Below, one piece after another: positions 1 to 7,570 of a stretch of DNA of 18,080 bases. The position numbers and the translations under genes were made by a program. Position 1 is the stretch's first letter; every line of letters begins with the position of its first letter. The notes beneath the pieces were generated by a model. That model did not search any database and was not told the origin of the DNA. It saw only the letters and a program-made list of their open reading frames with translations. The stretch comes from Ruminococcus sp. UBA4385 (lineage in GTDB: Bacteria > Bacillota_A > Clostridia > Oscillospirales > Ruminococcaceae): assembly GCA_002391065.1 (NCBI GenBank), contig DGRP01000051.1, positions 1 to 18,080 on the forward strand. Reading direction: 5' to 3'.

Positions 1-23
1 AGGAGTTGTGCGGTATTGCCTAT

Positions 24-57
24 AAAAACGGTACTGTTATCAGTACCGTTTCTGCTT
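24..57 (-). terminator. Intrinsic terminator of the zapA-U32 operon
   Basis: An 11-bp perfect inverted repeat (arms 26-36 and 41-51, loop TTAT) lies just past the U32 stop codon. Read on the minus strand, the arm is followed by a run of T (complement of 24-28), the usual form of a Rho-independent terminator. On the plus strand the T tract is interrupted, so any plus-strand termination would be weaker. Confidence 0.85.
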
Positions 58-2105
58 TATATAACGCCTCTTGAATAAAGCCCGAAGGTTACGTTCCGGG
101 GCTTGGCTGACGAGGTGCCGCCCCTGTATGCCGAGATGATGTCTGCTATCTCCTCGGGGGTCTCTCCGGTGAAGTCAAGGAGAAGAAAGTCGGCGCCTCT
201 GAACCGGGACAGCCTGTCGGCGATATATAGAATATCGCTGTTGAGTATCTCTGTGTAGCCGTGCTTTTTCGTGCAGAGGACAGGCATCTGACGCTTGGTG
301 CGGTCGGTGATGTGTCCTGTGCAGTGCTCACAGCCGAGCTGCTGTTTTATCGGGCAGTTGACTGTCAGCATAAGCGGAAGCCTGCCGTAAGCATACACTC
401 CGAAGCGGTTTGTGTGCCTGAGTGCCTCTATCTGTGCTGCGGTCAGCTCGGGTGAGATAACGCAGTCCTCAGCGCCCATTTTGTGAGCCTCAGCGAGTGC
501 ATAGCTGTTAGCTATATTGAGAGTAAAGTCGGTATGCAGGGTGAAGCCCTCTTCACGGGCGAGAGTGAAATGCCCGATGTTTTCTCCGAGCATCTGTGTT
601 ATGCCAAAGGTTCTGATCTCTCTCAGCTTTTTGCAGATACCCTCCTCGTCAAAGGTAAACCTCGGCATAGTGACAGCAAGCTTTTCTATGGGGATAAGCT
701 CTGCCGCCCTGTCAATGAGGTCTATCGGGACGCAGACAAGCTCAAGTCCCTCAGTATCAAGGCCTTTGAGCTGTGAGAGCGTTCTGACCTTTATGCGAAG
801 GCTCTGCTTTTTCTGCCTTGGTATCTCTGTGAGCGCAGGAAGCTCAGCCTGCTTTTTATGGGTACGGGTGCCGGCATCTGCCCTTGCCTTGTCAAGAAGC
901 TCTACAGCTTCACGCCTTATCTCTCCCAGCTTTGCAGGTGACAGCGCCAGCCCCTCGCCGAGCTCACAGGTGAAGCTTTCGGGCTCGTAAATAGTTCCCC
1001 CGAATTTCAGAAGTCTGCTCTTTACAAAGTCCTCGTCCCAGGGCTTCGTTTTTGCCGCTTCCGGCAGGTCGGAGTAAGCCGTCACTGATATTTCGTTTTC
1101 ATCGGTAAGAGTAAGGCTCATAGGCTCATCGCTTACAAAGCGAAGCTTCACTTTTATGCGGCTTCGTTTTTCGTCACGGCGGTAAAGCTCGTGAATTGAG
1201 GGCAGTACCCTTGCTGCAGCAGCAGCGTCTTCGTCGGTGCGCCTGCCGAACATCTCTTTGCCTGTTTTGTGACGGTAGTATCCGTCAGTGAAGCCGCTTC
1301 TTGAAAAGACGGTCTCCAGCGTGCTGAGGTCATAGGGCTCGCCGTTCTGAGCCTTTTTGCAGGAGCTTACCGCCATAGCAACATACTCGGGTCGCTTCAT
1401 TCTGCCCTCTATTTTGAAGGAGGACACTCCTGCCTGTTCAAGCTCCCGAAGGTGCGAAAGGAGAGATACGTCTTTGAGTGAAAGAGAGTAAGCTTCCTTT
1501 CCGTCAGCAGAGGCAGGCAGCCTGCACGCTTGTGCGCACAGCCCCCTGTTAGCGCTTCGTGAGCCGATAAACGCACTCATATAGCACTGCCCCGACACGG
1601 ACATACAAAGCGCCCCGTGAACAAACACCTCGGTCTCTATCCCAAGCTGTGAGAGCCTTTTTATCACATCAAGGGGAAGCTCTCTTGAAAGCACTCCTCT
1701 TGAAAAGCCGAGCTCCCTGACTGTTCTCATGCCGCTTTCGGAATGAACGGTCATCTGCGTTGAAGCATGGAGCTCCAGCTTCGGGAACAGCGTATGAGCA
1801 ATTGTGTATACAGCTAAGTCCTGCACTATCAGGGCATCTATACCTGTTTCTGCGGCGAAGCTTACAGCCTTTATACAGTCGCTTATCTCATCGTCACGGA
1901 TCACGGTGTTGATTGCAAGGTGTACCTTAACTCCACGTCTGTGACATTCATAGACTGCTTTTTTCAGCTCTTCCTCGGAGAAATTTACAGCCTTTCCCCT
2001 TGCCGAAAATTTAGCTCCCCCGAGGTACACCGCATCACAGCCGCACCTGAGAGCAGCTTCAAGGGTTTCGGGAGAGCCGCATGGCGCAAGTATCTCAGCG
2101 CCCAT
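57..2105 (-). CDS. U32 family 'peptidase' / RNA hydroxylation protein (RlhA/TrhP type)
   Basis: The product is 682 residues. The N-terminal half is a U32 domain: it opens with the LAPCGSPETLEAA motif and has a four-cysteine set C167-X6-C174-X15-C190-X3-C194 inside FVHGALCMSVSGQCY...GLCAQACR, the likely Fe-S site of the family. An LKDVSLL...FKIEGRMK block follows near residues 210-240. The C-terminal part (from about 350) matches the extra DUF3656-type region of the long members such as E. coli RlhA (about 650 residues). Family knowledge: once called collagenases, these proteins take part in prephenate-dependent hydroxylation, of 23S rRNA C2501 (RlhA) or of wobble uridine in tRNA (TrhP). Length and the C-terminal extension favour the RlhA branch, but the substrate cannot be settled from sequence alone. 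Its ATG shares one base with the zapA stop (TAATG), so translation is probably coupled. Confidence 0.88.
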   Translation of the reverse strand: MGAEILAPCGSPETLEAALRCGCDAVYLGGAKFSARGKAVNFSEEELKKAVYECHRRGVKVHLAINTVIRDDEISDCIKAVSFAAETGIDALIVQDLAVYTIAHTLFPKLELHASTQMTVHSESGMRTVRELGFSRGVLSRELPLDVIKRLSQLGIETEVFVHGALCMSVSGQCYMSAFIGSRSANRGLCAQACRLPASADGKEAYSLSLKDVSLLSHLRELEQAGVSSFKIEGRMKRPEYVAMAVSSCKKAQNGEPYDLSTLETVFSRSGFTDGYYRHKTGKEMFGRRTDEDAAAAARVLPSIHELYRRDEKRSRIKVKLRFVSDEPMSLTLTDENEISVTAYSDLPEAAKTKPWDEDFVKSRLLKFGGTIYEPESFTCELGEGLALSPAKLGEIRREAVELLDKARADAGTRTHKKQAELPALTEIPRQKKQSLRIKVRTLSQLKGLDTEGLELVCVPIDLIDRAAELIPIEKLAVTMPRFTFDEEGICKKLREIRTFGITQMLGENIGHFTLAREEGFTLHTDFTLNIANSYALAEAHKMGAEDCVISPELTAAQIEALRHTNRFGVYAYGRLPLMLTVNCPIKQQLGCEHCTGHITDRTKRQMPVLCTKKHGYTEILNSDILYIADRLSRFRGADFLLLDFTGETPEEIADIISAYRGGTSSAKPRNVTFGLYSRGVI

Positions 2106-2569
2106 TATTTGTTATCTTTCCTGTCAGGGTAGACAGGGCTTTTTAGTGCCGCATCTATCTCGTTTGCGATAAGGTCTTTCGCACTTACTATCTCATCATC
2201 GGGGAGGCGCTTTACAACCGTGCGCTTTTCAAGCTCGTCTTCGAGAGCCCTGACCTTGTTTTCAAGCTCAATGATGGTTTTGCGGCAGTTGTCCGTCTGA
2301 GTTTTTGCTCTTGCTGCCTCGTCAACGTAGCCCTTTATCTGAGAGCGTATATTCTCAATGTTCACACGAGCCTTTGAGAGCTCATCATAAGCCTCCAGGC
2401 TTGCAAGAACTGCAGCGTCGGTTATTGACAGGCTGGGGCTTGCCTTCAGAATAGAGTTTATTTTGCTGTCAAGAGATGCAGCAAGCTTTTCAGTATAGAC
2501 CTGAGTTTCTTCTGATACTACATTGTAGGTTTTTCCGCAGACCTTGATCCTTATAGTGTTTTTCATCAT
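2105..2569 (-). CDS. zapA: Cell division protein ZapA
   Basis: The product is 154 residues. The N-terminal globular domain (about 1-65: I-R-I-K-V-C-G-K-T-Y-N-V, then EKLAASLDSKINSI and an Ala-rich TDAAVLASLEAYDEL helix) is typical of ZapA. A long predicted coiled coil covers about residues 66-120, and a charged tail ends the protein. ZapA binds FtsZ and bundles protofilaments at the division ring in the cytoplasm. Two adjacent Met codons are possible starts (2567-2569 and 2564-2566). The first is used here; a strong AAGGAGGAG site at 2572-2580 serves either one. The protein is longer than minimal ZapA (about 85-110), mainly through the coiled coil, as is common in clostridia. Confidence 0.9.
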   Translation of the reverse strand: MMKNTIRIKVCGKTYNVVSEETQVYTEKLAASLDSKINSILKASPSLSITDAAVLASLEAYDELSKARVNIENIRSQIKGYVDEAARAKTQTDNCRKTIIELENKVRALEDELEKRTVVKRLPDDEIVSAKDLIANEIDAALKSPVYPDRKDNK

Positions 2570-2603
2570 GGCTCCTCCTTTTTTGATATTTTAAGCCGAT
2601 ATC

Positions 2604-2632
2604 ATTATACCACAATTATCCCGACTTGTAAA
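2604..2632 (-). promoter_or_regulatory. SigA-type promoter for zapA-U32
   Basis: On the minus strand, TTTACA (2627-2632) and TATAAT (2604-2609) are separated by 17 bp. This gives a short leader before the zapA ribosome site. It sits almost back-to-back with the promoter of the lipoprotein gene. Confidence 0.82.
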
Positions 2633-2645
2633 GAGGAAAAGTCTC

Positions 2646-2674
2646 TTGACATTAAACGATTTCGGTGATATAAT
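2646..2674 (+). promoter_or_regulatory. SigA-type promoter for the lipoprotein gene
   Basis: A full consensus TTGACA (2646-2651) and TATAAT (2669-2674) are spaced by exactly 17 bp. The AAAGGAGAAGG ribosome site at about 2699-2709 precedes the ATG at 2713. Perfect hexamers suggest strong constitutive expression. Confidence 0.9.
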
Positions 2675-2712
2675 ATCTATGGTATTTTTGGAAATACGAA
2701 AGGAGAAGGATC

Positions 2713-4218
2713 ATGGATTTAAGAAAATTGCTTGCAGGTGCAGCAGCACTTGTAATGGCAGGCTCAATGCTGACAGCCTGCAGCGATGACAAAGACGATG
2801 ACAAGGATTCAAAGAAGGAGAAGACTTCTGTTTCCCGGACTGAAAGCAAGTCCGATGATGCTGATACAACAACTACAACAGTATCCGAGGAAGCACCCGA
2901 GGAGCCTGCTAAGGAAGTTAAGCAGCCCGAAAAGGTGGAGATACCTCAGAAGGAGATCAAAGACCCCAAGCTTAAGGAGGTCGGAAAGATCACAGATGAG
3001 AAGGTACACTTCACAAGCGACCTTGTATACACAGGTGAGTCTGAAGAAGACGTTGAGTGCCTTGACTATCTCGGAAAGCCTATCGGCGGCGGCGGAGCAG
3101 TTTATGTAGACAAGCTTGATAATACAGGTCTGTTTGCTTATTACAAGAAGGGCGGAGACATTTTTTATGAGGGCCTTATTGACGCTCAGGGCAATGAGCT
3201 TGTATCACCCGATCAGAAGGTAGGTCTTTTCAGCGCTCTGAATGACAGGTACCTTATCGCATATTTCCCCGAGGCAACTACTACAAATGAAGACGAGGCT
3301 ATCTACTATATGACATCAAGCCAGTTCAGCTTTATGCCCGGCGATGATGATATCCTCTACACAGGTACAGTAAAGCTTTATGACATAGCTAACAAGAAGT
3401 TCATAGAGAGCACTACAGAGCACTTTGCTCCGAACTATCATGCTAACGGCGATATCATTTCGTACTACGGCGATAATGATGAGATAGTTTACGTTGATGC
3501 CGTTTCTGACAAGGTAATAGTGCTTGACGGCTATTCCGATCTGGTTGCAGGAAAGTACTTCGTTGTTTATGAGGACAGTAAGTACGATGTATATGACAAG
3601 GATCAGTCTCTTGTATATGTTTCCGACTATAATATTATGGGCCTTGATGAAACACCATACTACCTGAAATTCCTTGACAGCGAGACTTCAAAGTACGGTC
3701 TTATGAATATTAACTTCGAGCAGGTGGTTGATGCTAAGTATAAGTACATCAATTACCTTGATGATAACCTCTTTACCTATTGCGACAATGACAGCTCACT
3801 TTACGGACTTCTCGGTGCTGACGGCAAGGAGCTCACTCAGCAGGTTTACACACTTATTTCAAAGACCGACAGCGAGGGCTACTACTACGGCAAGAAGGAA
3901 AACGGCAAGTATGACCTCATTGACAGTACAGGCAAGGTAGTTGACGCTGACAATGCAGACGGCTACTACGGCTTTGCAAGCAAGAAGGCAGATGACGGCT
4001 ACGTTACACTGGCACTTGACAAGGGAGAATTCTCTATCAAGTCGGCATCATCGCTCAATGATCTTGGCAACAATATAGGATATGATTCCAAGGAGAATAT
4101 CCTCTACAACATGAAGACGGGCGAGACCCTTGCCGAGGGCTTCGACAAGGCATATACCGCATACGGCTTTATCTATGTTCAGAAGGATAAGGAAGTAACA
4201 GTCTACGAGGTTGAATAA
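2713..4218 (+). CDS. Exported lipoprotein with acidic linker and WG-like repeats
   Basis: The product is 501 residues. A lipoprotein signal peptide is clear: positively charged MDLRKLL, a hydrophobic Ala/Leu stretch, and the lipobox LTAC with the lipidated cysteine at residue 23. A low-complexity Asp/Lys linker and a Thr/Glu/Pro-rich segment follow to about residue 95, of the kind that holds a domain away from the membrane. The rest has repeated blocks such as KYGLMN..FEQVV, LYGLLGADGKEL and KYDLIDSTGKVV, which resemble degenerate WG (beta-propeller-like) repeats. It should be anchored on the outer face of the cytoplasmic membrane. No catalytic motif is recognised and the ligand is unknown. 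It is monocistronic, between its own promoter and terminator. Confidence 0.85.
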   Translation: MDLRKLLAGAAALVMAGSMLTACSDDKDDDKDSKKEKTSVSRTESKSDDADTTTTTVSEEAPEEPAKEVKQPEKVEIPQKEIKDPKLKEVGKITDEKVHFTSDLVYTGESEEDVECLDYLGKPIGGGGAVYVDKLDNTGLFAYYKKGGDIFYEGLIDAQGNELVSPDQKVGLFSALNDRYLIAYFPEATTTNEDEAIYYMTSSQFSFMPGDDDILYTGTVKLYDIANKKFIESTTEHFAPNYHANGDIISYYGDNDEIVYVDAVSDKVIVLDGYSDLVAGKYFVVYEDSKYDVYDKDQSLVYVSDYNIMGLDETPYYLKFLDSETSKYGLMNINFEQVVDAKYKYINYLDDNLFTYCDNDSSLYGLLGADGKELTQQVYTLISKTDSEGYYYGKKENGKYDLIDSTGKVVDADNADGYYGFASKKADDGYVTLALDKGEFSIKSASSLNDLGNNIGYDSKENILYNMKTGETLAEGFDKAYTAYGFIYVQKDKEVTVYEVE

Positions 4219-4220
4219 GC

Positions 4221-4256
4221 TTACAAAAGAGACCCGAAAGGGTCTCTTTTTTTGTA
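4221..4256 (+). terminator. Intrinsic terminator after the lipoprotein gene
   Basis: An 11-bp stem (4225-4235 with 4240-4250) closed by a stable GAAA tetraloop is followed by a T run. It separates the lipoprotein transcript from the promoter at 4265. Confidence 0.93.
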
Positions 4257-4264
4257 AATAATAC

Positions 4265-4293
4265 TTGCAATACGGGAAATAATATGTTATAAT
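4265..4293 (+). promoter_or_regulatory. SigA-type promoter of the hydE-nif-like-hyp operon
   Basis: TTGCAA (4265-4270) and TATAAT (4288-4293) are separated by 17 bp. Transcription is expected to start near 4298-4300, exactly where the 5' strand of the leader's closing stem begins. No other good promoter was seen by eye before hypE, so this one probably drives all eight genes. Confidence 0.85.
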
Positions 4294-4297
4294 AAAA

Positions 4298-4460
4298 GGA
4301 CATACAGATCCGTCACAAGCGGAAATGTTGATATGAATACATCAAGACTTTATCTGACGCCGAAAATACGTTTAAGGCGGGAGTAAGAAGCCTTTATATT
4401 GATACGGTGAAGCTGTATCATTATGTCCGATTCTTGCTGACAGGTAAGGGTCGGTTTTTT
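4298..4460 (+). ncRNA. Structured 5' leader, candidate riboswitch with terminator platform
   Basis: The leader can fold into a multibranch element. A closing stem pairs GGACATA (4298-4304) with TATGTCC (4422-4428). Inside are hairpins TCCG/CGGA (4309-4312, 4320-4323), TTGAT/ATCAA (4328-4332, 4341-4345), CGCC/GGCG (4358-4361, 4376-4379) and TGATAC/GTATCA (4400-4405, 4415-4420). Rival pairings exist, for example CAGAT/ATCTG (4305-4309, 4352-4356) and AAGGC/GCCTT (4374-4378, 4390-4394). A Rho-independent terminator follows at 4427-4460, and its 5' arm shares two bases with the closing stem, the layout of a transcriptional riboswitch. I could not match it to the conserved cores I recall for cobalamin, SAM, TPP, Moco, NiCo/czcD, glycine or c-di-GMP classes. 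The ligand is unknown, and the pairings were found by eye without energy calculation. Confidence 0.6.
4427..4460 (+). terminator. Attenuator terminator in the operon leader
   Basis: CCGATTCTT (4427-4435) pairs along its full length with AAGGGTCGG (4446-4454), including two G-T wobbles, around a 10-nt loop. Six T residues follow at 4455-4460. The stop point is about 14 nt before the hydE ATG, so this hairpin can decide whether the operon is transcribed at all. The hydE ribosome site AAGGTGA (4464-4470) lies just beyond it. Confidence 0.82.
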
Positions 4461-4474
4461 GTTAAGGTGATATT

Positions 4475-5521
4475 ATGGCAGCAGTCAGAGAACTTATTGA
4501 TAAGCTGAACACAGATAAGACCCTCTCAAAGGAGGAGTGGCTGACCGTCTTTAATGAGTGGACGGACGAGGACAGAGCCTATGCCGCTGAGCTTGCAAGA
4601 GAGATAAGTCAGAGCGTGTTCGGTAAGAAGATATATATAAGGGGCATAGTTGAGTTTTCAAACGTCTGTAAGAACGACTGCCTTTACTGCGGTATCAGAT
4701 GTTCAAACAAGAACGCTCAGCGCTACCGCCTGACCGATGAGGAAATACTTCTCTGCTGTGATGAGGGCTACGACTACGGCTTCCGTACCTTTGTACTGCA
4801 AAGCGGTGAGGACTACAAGGCATATCCGCCCGAGAGAATGGCAGATATTGTCCGCAGGATAAAGAAGGCTCACCCCGACTGTGCGGTTACGCTCTCTCTC
4901 GGCGAGCTTGAAAGAGATGCTCTGAAACTGCTTAAAGAGGCAGGCGCTGACAGGTATCTTTTAAGGCACGAGACTGCCAACAAGGAGCACTACGGAAAGC
5001 TTCACCCCGAAAGTATGTCATTTGAGCACAGAATGGCTTGCCTCAGAACGCTGAAGGAGCTTGGCTATCAGACAGGTGCAGGCATTATGGTGGGCTCGCC
5101 CTATCAGACGAATGAGTGCCTTGCAGATGATATGCTCTTTCTTGCTGACTTCAAGCCCCAGATGATAGGCATAGGGCCGTTCCTTCCGCATAAGGATACC
5201 CCTTTCCGTGATGAGCCCGCAGGCTCTTATGAGCTGACGCTGTTTCTTCTGAGCCTTTGCAGGATAATGCTTCCCCATGTGCTTCTGCCTGCGACTACGG
5301 CGCTCGGAACTATCCGCCACGACGGCAGAGAGCAGGGCGTGCTCTCGGGGGCAAATGTCATAATGCCGAATCTTTCTCCGACAGCGGTAAGAAAGAAATA
5401 TATGCTCTATGACGGAAAGATCTGCACAGAGGACAGCACGGACGCCTGCAAAAACTGTGTTCAGGCAAGAATGAAACGTATCGGCTACGAGGTCGAGATA
5501 TCAAGAGGTGACTATAAATGA
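4475..5521 (+). CDS. hydE: HydE, radical SAM [FeFe]-hydrogenase maturase
   Basis: The product is 348 residues, the usual HydE length. The radical-SAM motif CX3CX2C is at C65, C69 and C72 ([11 protein letters not shown]). A C-terminal CX7CX2C (C317, C325, C328) matches the spacing of the accessory Fe-S site in Thermotoga HydE, which separates it from BioB, PylB and HmdB relatives. Family role: cytoplasmic HydE uses SAM radical chemistry on the Fe(CO)2(CN)(Cys) product of HydG on the way to the [2Fe] part of the H-cluster on HydF. Neither HydF nor HydG is in this window. Here it is the first gene of an operon with nif-like and hyp genes, and its stop overlaps the next start (ATGA). It may serve [FeFe] hydrogenases encoded elsewhere, or be a paralogue reused for this operon. 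Confidence 0.9.
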   Translation: MAAVRELIDKLNTDKTLSKEEWLTVFNEWTDEDRAYAAELAREISQSVFGKKIYIRGIVEFSNVCKNDCLYCGIRCSNKNAQRYRLTDEEILLCCDEGYDYGFRTFVLQSGEDYKAYPPERMADIVRRIKKAHPDCAVTLSLGELERDALKLLKEAGADRYLLRHETANKEHYGKLHPESMSFEHRMACLRTLKELGYQTGAGIMVGSPYQTNECLADDMLFLADFKPQMIGIGPFLPHKDTPFRDEPAGSYELTLFLLSLCRIMLPHVLLPATTALGTIRHDGREQGVLSGANVIMPNLSPTAVRKKYMLYDGKICTEDSTDACKNCVQARMKRIGYEVEISRGDYK

Positions 5522-6282
5522 TAAAGCTTGCAGTATACGGAAAGGGCGGTATAGGCAAATCGACCTGTACATCTAACCTGTCGGCGGCGCTTGCGAGCCT
5601 TGGCAAGAAGGTCATTCAGATAGGCTGTGACCCCAAGGCTGATTCGACTATAAATCTTCTCCACGGAGAGCCTGTTATCCCCGTAATGGATTATATGAGA
5701 ATTCACGACGAAGAGCCCGACAAAATAGAGCAGATAATGAAGGTCGGCTACGGCGGAGTTGTCTGTATCGAGACAGGCGGACCTACTCCCGGGCTTGGCT
5801 GCGCAGGACGAGGAATAATCACTACGTTCAGTCTGCTGGAGGAGCTTGAGCTCTTTGAGCAGATAAAGCCCGACGCTGTGCTTTATGACGTGCTGGGAGA
5901 CGTTGTCTGCGGAGGCTTTGCCGCACCTATCAGAGAGGGCTATGCCGAAAAGGTGCTGATAGTTACCTCGGGCGAGAAAATGGCGCTATATGCGGCTAAT
6001 AATATAAACAGTGCCGTGAAGAACTTCGAGGACAGAAGCTACGCTAAGGTGCGTGGTATAATCATGAACCGCCGAAACGTTGAGGGCGAGGAGGAAAAGG
6101 TAAGAGCCTTTGCAGAAAAGGCAGGCCTTGATGTGACCGCCGATATTCCACGCTCTGACGATATAATCAGATATGAGGACAGGGGAATGACCTGCATAGA
6201 AGGCGACCCCGAGTGTGAGACCTCAAAGAGATTTTTTGAGCTTGCAAAACTGCTGATAAATGAGGACGAACAGAATGGTTGA
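5518..6282 (+). CDS. NifH-like Fe protein (ATP-dependent reductase)
   Basis: The product is 254 residues, near the lower end for NifH/BchL/CfbC proteins (about 260-295). It has the P-loop GKGGIGKST (8-16), the GCDPKADST switch (36-44), and the two [4Fe-4S] ligands C95 (GLGCAGRGI) and C131 (VVCGGFA) that bridge a homodimer. The Arg in CAGRGI, the site of ADP-ribosylation in nitrogenase NifH, is kept. All elements for MgATP-driven electron transfer are therefore present. Its partners are very likely the NifD/NifK-like products next to it. It is coupled to hydE by an ATGA overlap. It is not called true NifH: the neighbours are not nitrogenase subunits and no nifB, nifE, nifN or nifV is present. 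It fits best with the loosely defined group IV and beyond of Nif homologues. Confidence 0.9.
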   Translation: MIKLAVYGKGGIGKSTCTSNLSAALASLGKKVIQIGCDPKADSTINLLHGEPVIPVMDYMRIHDEEPDKIEQIMKVGYGGVVCIETGGPTPGLGCAGRGIITTFSLLEELELFEQIKPDAVLYDVLGDVVCGGFAAPIREGYAEKVLIVTSGEKMALYAANNINSAVKNFEDRSYAKVRGIIMNRRNVEGEEEKVRAFAEKAGLDVTADIPRSDDIIRYEDRGMTCIEGDPECETSKRFFELAKLLINEDEQNG

Positions 6283-7570
6283 CGCATATTTCATAACTGC
6301 AAAGGAGCTGTCCTTGCTAAGCCCCGATACGCTCCCGACGGAGCTTACCTCGGCAAAGCACATGATATACAGCTCTCCTGCAACGCTTGACTTCAACTCT
6401 CCCGGAGCAAAGGGCTTCGGTGTGAAAAGAGCAGGCCTTGCGATCCCGGGCTCGGTAATGCTGCTTATTGCCCCCGGCTGCTGCGGAAGAAACACCCAGC
6501 TTCTCAATGAGCTTGGGTACAGCGAGAGGTTTTTCTACCTTATGCTTGATGATACGGACATAGTTACGGGAAGATACGTCAGCAAGATACCAAAGGCCTG
6601 CGCCGAGCTTTTAGATGAGCTTGACTATACGCCCTCGGTAATAATGCTTTGCGTTACCTGCGTTGACGCTCTGCTCGGCACTGATATGGAAAGGGTCTGC
6701 CGTGCCTGCGAGGATAAAACAGGAGTAAAGGCTGCACCTGCATATATGTATGCCCTCACAAGAGAGAAAAGGCTGCCGCCTATGGGACTTGTGAGAAAGT
6801 CTGTGTACTCTCTTTTAGAGCCGCAGAAAAGACATTCGGACGAGTGCAATATCTTAGGCTTTTTCTCGGCGCTTGATGACGGCTGCGAGATATATCCTCT
6901 GCTTAAAAAGGCAGGAATAAAAAAAGTCAGAGAGATAGGCAGATGTGAGACCTTTGAGGACTATCAGGAGATGTCAAGGGCAAACTTCAGCTTAGTGCTC
7001 AATTCAGAGGCAAGGGCTGCCGCACAGGATATGCAGACAAGGCTCGGCATACCCTTTATAGAGCTTACAAGAATGTTCCGTACCGACAAGATACACAACC
7101 AGTACAGACTGCTCTCACAGGCAATAGGCGCAGAGCTTGATGACAGCGAATACCTGTCTGCCGCTGAGAAGTGCATAGTTGACTTTAAGGCAAAGCACGG
7201 CGCACTCACCTTTGCTGTGGGCGAGAGCATAAACGGTGACAGCTTTGAGCTCGCACTTGCACTCACACAGTACGGCTTTAAGGTCGCTGAGATATACGGC
7301 ACAGTGGGTGAGAGAAACTTTGTATTTGTAAAAAAGCTTGCAGAGCTTTCTCCCGATACCCGCATTTATTCAAATCTCTCTCCCACTATGATGAATTATG
7401 TTCCCTCACCCGAGATAGATGCCGCCATAGGCGCAGACGCTTCCTATTACCATAAGGGCAAGGCAGGCATCGACTTCAACGGAGAGGCTCAGCCCTTTGG
7501 CTACAGGGGAGTAACCATGCTCTTTGAGGAGCTTGACAAGGCACTGACTGAAAGGGGGAGCGCAGAATGA
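6275..7570 (+). CDS. NifD-like protein (nitrogenase component 1 superfamily, alpha type)
   Basis: From the ATG at 6275 the product is 431 residues. An in-frame ATG at 6260 would add five residues but lacks a ribosome site; 6275 has GAGG eight bases upstream and overlaps the nifH-like stop. The N-terminal part keeps the shape of the family: APGCCGRN (C69, C70) in place of the NifD C88 region, and [12 protein letters not shown] (C126, C129), which resembles the ECPxGLIGDD segment containing C154. The first NifD P-cluster ligand (C62 region) has no cysteine here. No clear equivalents of the FeMo-co ligands Cys275 and His442 were seen. It probably pairs with the downstream NifK-like protein and takes electrons from the NifH-like protein. 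The substrate is unknown: it could be a small-molecule reductase, or a scaffold on the NifEN plan. Confidence 0.82.
   Translation: MVDAYFITAKELSLLSPDTLPTELTSAKHMIYSSPATLDFNSPGAKGFGVKRAGLAIPGSVMLLIAPGCCGRNTQLLNELGYSERFFYLMLDDTDIVTGRYVSKIPKACAELLDELDYTPSVIMLCVTCVDALLGTDMERVCRACEDKTGVKAAPAYMYALTREKRLPPMGLVRKSVYSLLEPQKRHSDECNILGFFSALDDGCEIYPLLKKAGIKKVREIGRCETFEDYQEMSRANFSLVLNSEARAAAQDMQTRLGIPFIELTRMFRTDKIHNQYRLLSQAIGAELDDSEYLSAAEKCIVDFKAKHGALTFAVGESINGDSFELALALTQYGFKVAEIYGTVGERNFVFVKKLAELSPDTRIYSNLSPTMMNYVPSPEIDAAIGADASYYHKGKAGIDFNGEAQPFGYRGVTMLFEELDKALTERGSAE

Noticed and set aside
517..990. Plus-strand reading frame of 157 codons opposite the U32 gene
   Set aside because: It is antisense to a clearly conserved gene, is Ser/Pro-rich in a way typical of shadow frames, and has no ribosome site.
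4298..4460. Assignment of the leader to a known riboswitch (cobalamin, Moco, NiCo/czcD, SAM or TPP)
   Set aside because: The conserved core sequences of these classes as I recall them are not present. A covariance search could still overturn this.
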